22,846 nucleotides of DNA from positions 1-22,846 of the forward strand of contig JAILQN010000270.1 in NCBI GenBank assembly GCA_024699005.1. Reading direction: 5' to 3'. The position numbers were made by a program, and so were the translations under genes. Below are positions 14,884-21,448 of the stretch, piece after piece (the first letter of the stretch is position 1; each line of letters begins with the position of its first letter). The notes beneath the pieces were generated by a model, which worked only from the letters and a program-made list of their open reading frames with translations, searched no databases and was not told the DNA's origin. This DNA is from Clostridia bacterium (GTDB taxonomy: Bacteria; Bacillota_A; Clostridia; Oscillospirales; Acutalibacteraceae).

Positions 14884-16191
14884 TTACGTCGAATAAATCA
14901 GAGTACAGACCCCCGTCGCGGTGTTCTTCTCATACAGAGCGCATTTTTCGAACGTGAACATCCAGCGCCACCCGTAATAATCCGAGAACTCTCCGTACGT
15001 CAGAAAGATATAGCAGGTATCGCCGGTCTCTTCATAAAAGTCGACCTTGAGTATTTCCGATTCATCACCGGCATCGCTGATCGGGACATCGCTGAATCCG
15101 GCGTAATCCGCTTTATCCAATACGTTCAGATGATGATAATCCGATATATAATTTTTATAGGCGATCACGTCCGTATCGGAACTGTCTATGTCAACAGTGC
15201 CGAACGTGCCGACTTCTTTGGTTATGCTCCCGGGGATCTCAGCCGCTTCGCCGGTTTCCATATCCACACGCATTATGCGCGCCGACTGGACTACCGAAGC
15301 CGACCCGTCTATATGTTCATAAATATAGAACAATGAATTGTTTATGATAAGCGGCGCGTCAATCGTAACGTATCCGAGGAAAGATGACCCCGAATACGAC
15401 AACGCGTCAGCCACGGAAGGCAGAGTCGCGGCTGATTCCGTGTACAGATCTTTTTTTGAAAGTCCGTCGCCGCTGATAGCGCAAACCGTTTCCTTCTCAT
15501 CGACGCCGGGATCCGTATTGTCGGAGCGATAGCAGACGACGGCGTCATCGGCGCAGACCAGGAAATGCCCTTCGAAAAGATCTGTCTTTTCGCCGGTCGC
15601 CGTATCGATGCTGAAAATGCTTTCACTCTGCTGACCGGCGCCTTTTGCTATCAGATACTTTCCGCCCCCGATAAGCCCGAGAAGAATGCCGTCGCCGTGT
15701 TCCCCGGCATCATCACCCGTCAGGGAACATGATCTGAGTCTGAAGGTTTCACTGTTATTGCTCAGGTGATGATTTTCGGATCGCAGGGTCTGATAATAGA
15801 TCCTGTCGCCCGCGATACAGAGACAGCCCGCTCCGTTTTCGGAAACAAGAACCCTTTCTTCTCCGTTTCTGTTCCGGCATACGAGCTGATTGACCGTGTC
15901 GGGATCGAACTTATAATAACCGAAAACACACGGATCGGAAGAAAACGAGTCATTTGAGTATTTCCAGTAGTATATATTGCCGTCTTTGCAGACCACGTTG
16001 CCGAAAGGTTTCTGCGCCGCAAGGGATTGAGGTATGGCGTCTTCCGCCGTCTGTTCCTGCGGACTCCCGGCGGATGACCGATCACCGTCATCCGATCTCA
16101 TTTTCACAAACAGGATCACTGCAGTCGCCGCAAGCGCCGCCGCCAATATCCAGATAATGATCCCGATCACAACTTTTGCTTTTCCGTGCAT
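14884..16191 (-). CDS. Membrane-anchored propeller-like protein of unknown function
   Basis: This 435-residue protein has one N-terminal membrane segment (about 8-29), a short polar linker rich in Ser, Gln and Asp, and an outside domain. The domain repeats a pattern of short strands such as DGNIYYW, GDRIYYQ and NNSLFYIYE, which resembles the DUF5050-type beta-propellers found on clostridial surfaces. No catalytic motif is seen. The ATG at 16191 is four bases after the stop of the large Lgt-like fusion gene, with AAGGG just inside that gene's end, so the two are translationally coupled and probably act together at the membrane. The start is well supported by this spacing. Its role is unknown; display or sensing at the cell surface is a guess from the topology. 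Confidence 0.75.
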   Translation of the reverse strand: MHGKAKVVIGIIIWILAAALAATAVILFVKMRSDDGDRSSAGSPQEQTAEDAIPQSLAAQKPFGNVVCKDGNIYYWKYSNDSFSSDPCVFGYYKFDPDTVNQLVCRNRNGEERVLVSENGAGCLCIAGDRIYYQTLRSENHHLSNNSETFRLRSCSLTGDDAGEHGDGILLGLIGGGKYLIAKGAGQQSESIFSIDTATGEKTDLFEGHFLVCADDAVVCYRSDNTDPGVDEKETVCAISGDGLSKKDLYTESAATLPSVADALSYSGSSFLGYVTIDAPLIINNSLFYIYEHIDGSASVVQSARIMRVDMETGEAAEIPGSITKEVGTFGTVDIDSSDTDVIAYKNYISDYHHLNVLDKADYAGFSDVPISDAGDESEILKVDFYEETGDTCYIFLTYGEFSDYYGWRWMFTFEKCALYEKNTATGVCTLIYST

Positions 16192-16195
16192 TTAC

Positions 16196-19100
16196 TTACA
16201 ACCCTTTATAATCATACTGCGATTTATATTTTTCTATGATCGTATCGTATTCATCTACGACTGCGGCCATCTCAACCGCAAGTTCTCTCATAGCCTCGAA
16301 TACGGCATCCGCAATGATATCCGATATCACATCATCCGGCATAAAAGCATATTTACATACGAGATACAAGGCATTTGCTCTGTCGTTTTGCTCCATGGCA
16401 TTGTCCCAGACAAAGAGATACGGATTTTTACATATGTCAACCACATCTTTCACGACCGGTCCGCCGACGCCCACCGCTGCGCAGATATCCGCAACGATCT
16501 CATACGATCTTCGTTCCATTTTCAGCTGCATCACGTTGTGCCTTGCCGTATATTTGCGGAAGCTTTCAAGCTTTTCCCGGCTGATACCGGCATCTCCGAT
16601 CCGCGATTCATCCAGCTTTACGAGCACAGTATAAACCAGCGTACCATGATATTCATCCGGGATCCACAAGTCGTAAAGCGATGGCAAATCGCTTGATGCC
16701 TCATCACTGCCGAAAATCTGATACAACGATTCCGAATTGACAGCTGTGATCTTATATTTCTGATCCCGGAAGAAGGATAACAGATTTTCAAAGGACTCCA
16801 GTGAGACATCATCCGTTTCAGCCTTTGCTTCTACCTGTTCAAAACGCAGCAGGGTGTAGCCGTTATAGATATCCAGCTGATCCATCCGGATTACGATATG
16901 GGCTTTCACTGCGTAATAATCACCACGTTCCAGGCAACTCACGCATTCCAGTTCCATCGTACTGCCGCGAAGCTGTAAAAGCGCCTCCTCGTCCATTGCT
17001 TCCTCGGGCAGCAATACTGATGCGATATAGGACTTGGCAACATCAACGACTTCTTCCATTCCGCAGCAACCGCCGCAGGAGTCCAGACCCGGCATCAGCA
17101 AACCCAGACCGATCGCCTCTTCCGGGGGGATCAGTTCTTTGTTTTCATCCGTGACCATACTGAGGAACGAAGTGACATTTGAGCGGTCGTAAGAATCGCG
17201 GATACGTGAAAGTATAGTATGCACAAACGACGGGACCTGGTCCTTTTCCTCTACGGCGCGGACCTTGATCGTGTAGCCGGCAGCAGAAGTCCGCGGTCCA
17301 AGGCTGTCTGTGAAATCCGTAATCATAAGCCGGAAGCATTCGCCGTCCTCCGGATAGAAAGTCAGCGTTGCCGAGGATTCGATATATTCCATCACGACAG
17401 AACTCTGATCCGCCCGATAAAACGAAGCTGTCAGCGGAGTTTTTGTACTGATTTCAACTTCCGTACCCCAGCCGGGCTTTGTCCGGATCTCAAAAATATC
17501 GCTGTCGTTTGTAAAATCGATATCGTACCTGTACGAAGTCGGATTTTCTCCTGCTTCAAGCCGTACGGCGTTTTCATCCTCTTCCTGCCGGATCCCGCAT
17601 TTCGCAAACGCATTTATCACGGCTGTCGCGGCAGATTCGGCTTCTCTGTCAGAACTGTTGTCATTCAACAGAGCTTTTTTGGTCTGAGAAGCGACGATTT
17701 CCCTGTACAGATGCTCGTTCATGCACGGCGTCGCTTCGGCGATCTGATTTGACACCGAGAGTATCCGCTCTGCCTGACGGAGCGTGATACCGCTGTTTCG
17801 GATCGCCAGGCACAGAGCGCGCGTGATTGAATAACGCATCTTTTCCACATCGGAGACTGACGATCTGTCTTTACTCAGGCGCTCAATCTCTTCGGAATTG
17901 TCCGCGCGCACGAGGGCGAGAACATCTTTCCCCGCGCGCATCACAGCGCTGCGATTCGTATTCGGCGCAATTCCCTTTTCCGGAGAAGTAAACATAATAA
18001 TCTCATCTGTGGAAGCATCGACAATGACACTCGCCACCGGAGTCACGCCATCCTCCGAAAGAATAACCTGAAATACGTCTATAATACCGTTGCCGGTGTC
18101 GTAAAGAAAACGCTCACGACTTATCTCCGTTGCATCCGGGAGAGCGGAACTGATTGTCGTCACAGGGGTCGCGGTCGGGACAGAAGACTTCAGAACGAGC
18201 GATGTCGTCGGGACTGCGGAAGCCGACGAAGAAGCAGAAAAAGCCAGGTGGGTCGGATTAGCATATGTTTTGGCAGTTTGTGTCGTGTATGTCAGTGAAG
18301 CATCATCGCCCAGCATACAATAAGCATTTCCGGCGGCGTCCGTAACGACCACCCTCGCTTTGCCCAACACCGGAACCCCATCGATCGCCTGGAAAAGCGT
18401 GTATGCTTTTCCGCCGTCGTCAAGCGTGCGGATATCACGGCAAACATATTCGAATTGCTCCCATGAATCATTTTCCAGCGCCAACTGAAGCGCCGCATCA
18501 GTGTCCGGAACGGAAATATCAGTTTCAAATTTCAGCAAACTCACGCCGTTCGTTTGGCCGATCATTACTGACTCGCCTTTCTTCGCAAAGAGGAACGATA
18601 AGCTTTCCGTAACACCCAGACGGATATTGTCAAAAAGAGAAAAATGAAACGGGTTCAGAACCACGAATACGGAAAACACAACAAGAAGCGAACAAAGCAC
18701 GACCAGAACCGTACGCAGCGTATGCTTTTTCGGATAGGGAGGAGTATACGTATTCGGGAGCGGATACTCGGGCCTGGTCTTATTTTGCGGACCGGGATAC
18801 TGCGGACCGGGATATTGCTGACCATGATATTGCGGACCGGGATACTGCGGACCGGGATATTGCGGACCGGGATACTGCGGACCGGGATATTGCTGACCGG
18901 GATATTGCTGACCGGGATACTGCGGACCGGGATATTGCGGACCGGGATATTGCGGACCGGGATATTGCGGACCATATACGTTGACGGGAGGCTGATCTTT
19001 TTTCCGGAGCGCTTTGACGGCAACAGTCAGCAAGGTGCCGATCAGCACGAGAATCGCAGCAACCTGTACGGGCGACAAAAACGAAAATCCGAACAGTGAA

Positions 19101-19708
19101 GCGTCGTTGTCCCCACGGAAAAAATCAACAATAAACCGGAAGGTGCAGTAGCCGATAAGATAGATCCTGAACCGGTTAGGGAAAAAATGTTTCCGGAATA
19201 CAAAAAACATAACCAACGCCAGAAGCGCTTCCAGCTCCCGGGCGGGAAACATAAACGTGCTGCCGAACAACGCTATTTCCTTTCCCCAACAGCATCCGCT
19301 CAGGCTGCAGCCGATACGCCCGAAAAACTGCGCAAGCAACACAGGTCTGACCGCAAGATTCAGGCAATATATAACGTCAACCTTATACAGCCTCAGCGAT
19401 AGCGCCGTGACTCCGAAAAAGAGAAGGATCGCAAAAAAAGACGAAAAACCGCCCTGTGTGATACGTTCATATACCGAGGCGTTTTTCAGGCTGTCCAGCG
19501 TAAACCAATTGATCATATTGGAACCCGCAAGCCCGATCACAACTCCTAAAGCAAAGCTTTTATGTACCCTCCCGGCCATAAACCGGGAAAAGTTTCCCGG
19601 TTTCCTCAATGGGGCTTCAAATGAAATCACAGCGGAGAGAAAAGCGATCGAGAGCATAACCAGATAGATCGGAAAACTCCCGAAATCCAAATTAAAAACA
19701 GGCTTCAT
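16196..19708 (-). CDS. Fusion of Lgt-like membrane domain, YPGPQ repeat, and FTP/PepSY-like ectodomain
   Basis: This is a 1170-residue protein. Residues 1-234 are a multi-helix domain like prolipoprotein diacylglyceryl transferase: GRIG at 130-133, PARELEALLALV at 155-166 and FRFIVDFFRGD at 190-200 match its conserved blocks. However, GRIGN is GRIGC here, NGE is replaced by SGCC, and the family's loop His is absent (QGGFSSFF), so normal Lgt activity is doubtful. Residues 244-308 are 13 pentads of YPGPQ type. A membrane helix at 332-351 precedes an ectodomain. Its first part resembles the FTP (FQAIDGVPVLGKARVVVTD, 439-457) and PepSY (VASVIVDASTDEIIM, 558-572) propeptide modules of thermolysin-like peptidases, with a Ser/Thr/Ala linker between. 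No HExxH follows. The remainder is unrecognised. AAGGAGA precedes the ATG. The gene has its own promoter and leads a two-gene unit. The Lgt similarity is strong; FTP/PepSY is an inference. Confidence 0.8.
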   Translation of the reverse strand: MKPVFNLDFGSFPIYLVMLSIAFLSAVISFEAPLRKPGNFSRFMAGRVHKSFALGVVIGLAGSNMINWFTLDSLKNASVYERITQGGFSSFFAILLFFGVTALSLRLYKVDVIYCLNLAVRPVLLAQFFGRIGCSLSGCCWGKEIALFGSTFMFPARELEALLALVMFFVFRKHFFPNRFRIYLIGYCTFRFIVDFFRGDNDASLFGFSFLSPVQVAAILVLIGTLLTVAVKALRKKDQPPVNVYGPQYPGPQYPGPQYPGPQYPGQQYPGQQYPGPQYPGPQYPGPQYPGPQYHGQQYPGPQYPGPQNKTRPEYPLPNTYTPPYPKKHTLRTVLVVLCSLLVVFSVFVVLNPFHFSLFDNIRLGVTESLSFLFAKKGESVMIGQTNGVSLLKFETDISVPDTDAALQLALENDSWEQFEYVCRDIRTLDDGGKAYTLFQAIDGVPVLGKARVVVTDAAGNAYCMLGDDASLTYTTQTAKTYANPTHLAFSASSSASAVPTTSLVLKSSVPTATPVTTISSALPDATEISRERFLYDTGNGIIDVFQVILSEDGVTPVASVIVDASTDEIIMFTSPEKGIAPNTNRSAVMRAGKDVLALVRADNSEEIERLSKDRSSVSDVEKMRYSITRALCLAIRNSGITLRQAERILSVSNQIAEATPCMNEHLYREIVASQTKKALLNDNSSDREAESAATAVINAFAKCGIRQEEDENAVRLEAGENPTSYRYDIDFTNDSDIFEIRTKPGWGTEVEISTKTPLTASFYRADQSSVVMEYIESSATLTFYPEDGECFRLMITDFTDSLGPRTSAAGYTIKVRAVEEKDQVPSFVHTILSRIRDSYDRSNVTSFLSMVTDENKELIPPEEAIGLGLLMPGLDSCGGCCGMEEVVDVAKSYIASVLLPEEAMDEEALLQLRGSTMELECVSCLERGDYYAVKAHIVIRMDQLDIYNGYTLLRFEQVEAKAETDDVSLESFENLLSFFRDQKYKITAVNSESLYQIFGSDEASSDLPSLYDLWIPDEYHGTLVYTVLVKLDESRIGDAGISREKLESFRKYTARHNVMQLKMERRSYEIVADICAAVGVGGPVVKDVVDICKNPYLFVWDNAMEQNDRANALYLVCKYAFMPDDVISDIIADAVFEAMRELAVEMAAVVDEYDTIIEKYKSQYDYKGL
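18785..18979. repeat. 15-bp coding tandem repeat (13 pentads)
   Basis: Thirteen 15-bp units encode YPGPQ or close forms (YPGQQ twice, YHGQQ once, and a leading VYGPQ). Units differ mainly by single bases, so slippage could readily change the copy number in multiples of five residues without a frameshift. The encoded stretch is a Pro/Gly/Gln-rich flexible linker on the cytoplasmic or outer side of the Lgt-like domain. Confidence 0.92.
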
Positions 19709-19814
19709 ATACTTCTCCTTAAAGCACCGTGTGCTCTGAATAGTTTTCGGTTTCCGATACGGATATCGTATATCCCGAAGCTCAGCACAGACTGAACAAG
19801 GTCCGATTAAAAAA

Positions 19815-19843
19815 AATATATCATACGACTAATCGTCTGTCAA
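19815..19843 (-). promoter_or_regulatory. Promoter of the Lgt-like fusion unit
   Basis: On the minus strand, TTGACA (19838-19843) and TATATT (19815-19820) have a 17-bp spacer, about 105 bases before the ATG. An inverted repeat GGATAT/ATATCC (19761-19775) lies in the leader and may be a control site. The promoter starts only about 30 bases past the tcdA stop with no clear terminator between, so read-through from tcdA is possible. Confidence 0.75.
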
Positions 19844-19872
19844 GCGACAGCCATTACGCCCAGATCCCATCT

Positions 19873-20583
19873 TTATGACCCGATAAGATCCTTCACGACT
19901 TCCCCCGCAATGATAAGCCCCATTACCGGCGGGCAGAACGCCGTGCTGCCCGGGGCGGGACGGCCGGAAGATTTTGTCTCACCGGTTTCCGCCGGTCCGG
20001 CAGGCGGTTCGGCGGAATACACAACTTTAAGAGATTCTATGCCGCGTTTGCGGCACTCATGACGCATGACCTTTGCGAGGGGACAAACGGAAGTCTCATA
20101 AATATCCGCGACCCTGAACACGGTCGGGTCGAGCTTGTTGCCCGCGCCGAGGGCGCTTATCACCGGCACGCCGGCTTCTTTCGCCCGGACTATGATATCC
20201 AGCTTGGCTGTCACCGTATCCACGGCGTCTACGATATAATCGTACTGCGAAAAGTCGAACTCCCCCGCCGTTTCCGGCAGATAGAAGCATTTCCGGCGCT
20301 CCACTGAGGCGTCTGGATTTATTTCGCGTATCCGCTCCGCCATTACGTCGGCCTTATATCGTCCCACGGTGGACGACAGCGCGATTATCTGCCGGTTTAT
20401 ATTGGTGATATCCACAGTATCGCTGTCAGTCAGAAGGAACGAGCCGACGCCGGAGCGCGCCAGCGCCTCGCAGACATAACCGCCCACGCCGCCCACGCCG
20501 AAGACCGCGACGCGGGCGTTTTTAAGTTTGTCCATATTGTCGGCGCCCAGAAGCAGCCGTGTCCTTGAAAACCTGTCCGGCAT
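19873..20583 (-). CDS. tcdA: tRNA threonylcarbamoyladenosine dehydratase TcdA (E1-like)
   Basis: This 236-residue E1/ThiF-like enzyme uses ATP to cyclise t6A at position 37 of ANN-reading tRNAs to ct6A. The nucleotide loop GVGGVGG is at 29-35. The family blocks DITNINRQ, DAVDTVTAKLDI, SALGAGNKLDPT, TSVCPLAKVMR and the closing STAFCPPVMGLIIAGEVVKD are all present, and the length is near normal (slightly short). The ATG at 20583 has GAGGTGA five bases upstream. It follows ttcA across a 79-base gap filled by a heptamer repeat. Both enzymes modify tRNA, so joint expression makes sense. Another E1-like activation role is possible but less likely given the TcdA-specific CPLAKVMR block. A fragment of a divergent copy of its 3' end lies at 8665-8742. 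The gene marks the right border of the accessory region. Confidence 0.9.
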   Translation of the reverse strand: MPDRFSRTRLLLGADNMDKLKNARVAVFGVGGVGGYVCEALARSGVGSFLLTDSDTVDITNINRQIIALSSTVGRYKADVMAERIREINPDASVERRKCFYLPETAGEFDFSQYDYIVDAVDTVTAKLDIIVRAKEAGVPVISALGAGNKLDPTVFRVADIYETSVCPLAKVMRHECRKRGIESLKVVYSAEPPAGPAETGETKSSGRPAPGSTAFCPPVMGLIIAGEVVKDLIGS

Positions 20584-20595
20584 ATTGTCACCTCG

Positions 20596-20665
20596 GAACT
20601 TGGAACTTGGAACTATGAACTTTGAACTATGAACTTTGAACTAAGAACTTTGAACTCAGAACTTA
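20596..20665. repeat. Ten-unit heptamer tandem repeat (GAACTNN)
   Basis: Ten units beginning GAACT follow each other every seven bases without a break (GAACTTG twice, then GAACTAT, GAACTTT and variants). The first five bases are invariant; the last two vary. The tract fills the gap between ttcA and tcdA, and the last unit contains the ttcA stop codon. Function is unknown. Confidence 0.95.
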
Positions 20666-21448
20666 AATCTTCGGAAAAGTATTGATATCCACCTTATGAA
20701 TACTGTTGAAAATACTGTTCTCCACTCCGGGGGTCCCGCGCTCCAGATCTGCGATCAGTTTTTTCGTCATCGCCCGGCGGGAGCCGGAGGGATCCTCTTC
20801 GGTGTTTTCCGTAAAACGGCAGGCGCAGCGGATGAACTCCAGATTATTGTAATTCGCCCAGCGGATTATGTCCCGCTCCCGCACGCGGTAAAGGGGGCGT
20901 ATCAGTTCCATGCCCTCAAAGTTCTGACTGGTGAGCTTCGGCGGCATCGCCTGGAGCTGCGAATTATAGAGGACCGACATAAGCGTGGTCTCGATAACGT
21001 CGTTCATATGGTGGCCCAGAGCGATCTTGTTGCATCCCCTTTTCTGCGCTTCGGAATAAAGATAACCGCGCCTCATCCTTGCGCAGAGGTAGCAGGGCGA
21101 ATGTTCGACCTTGTTGACGGAATCGAATATCTGCGTTTCGAATATCTCGACCGGCAGGGCAAGCCGGGCGGCGTTCTCCTCGATTTTCCGCCTGTTTTCC
21201 GGATTGTAGCCCGGATCCATGACAAGGTAAGTGACATCAAAAGGAAAGTCGCTCCGTCTGACAAGCTCCTGAAGGAGCTTCGCCATAAGCATGGAATCCT
21301 TGCCGCCGGAGATACAGGCGGCTATCTTATCCCCCGGGGAGATGAGACCGTAAGTCTTTATCGCCCCGATGAACGGATCCCAGAGCGTCTCACGGTAGGT
21401 CGTGCGCAGGCTGCGCTCTATTTTCTGAAGGTCGGTGAGTTCTCTCAT
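20663..21448 (-). CDS. ttcA: TtcA-family tRNA 2-thiolation enzyme
   Basis: This 261-residue PP-loop enzyme has SGGKDS at 47-52, the signature of ATP pyrophosphatases that adenylate a tRNA base before sulfur insertion. Cys119 and Cys122 in CYLC, with Cys208 and Cys210, fit the iron-sulfur cluster ligands of TtcA, which makes 2-thiocytidine at position 32 of certain tRNAs. GHHMNDVIET is also a family block. Related TtuA-type enzymes that thiolate U54 share the PP-loop but usually carry extra zinc fingers, which are absent here. The start at 21448 overlaps the stop of the glycosidase gene by ATGA, so translation is coupled. The stop lies within the heptamer repeat before tcdA. Confidence 0.85.
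   Translation of the reverse strand: MRELTDLQKIERSLRTTYRETLWDPFIGAIKTYGLISPGDKIAACISGGKDSMLMAKLLQELVRRSDFPFDVTYLVMDPGYNPENRRKIEENAARLALPVEIFETQIFDSVNKVEHSPCYLCARMRRGYLYSEAQKRGCNKIALGHHMNDVIETTLMSVLYNSQLQAMPPKLTSQNFEGMELIRPLYRVRERDIIRWANYNNLEFIRCACRFTENTEEDPSGSRRAMTKKLIADLERGTPGVENSIFNSIHKVDINTFPKI

Noticed and set aside
14716..15336. Plus-strand frame of 206 codons
   Set aside because: It spans the AlbA_2 remnant and the opposite strand of the propeller-like gene. There is no ribosome site or domain.
18785..18979. Possible CRISPR-like array
   Set aside because: The 15-bp units are directly adjacent with no spacers and are in frame inside a long gene.
3657..19708. Accessory region as a prophage or integrative element
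   Set aside because: No integrase, transposase, capsid, portal, terminase or conjugation gene is seen. Only duplication scars and repeats are visible.
20596..20665. Possible CRISPR or phage attachment site
   Set aside because: The period is seven bases, with no spacers and no integrase gene nearby.
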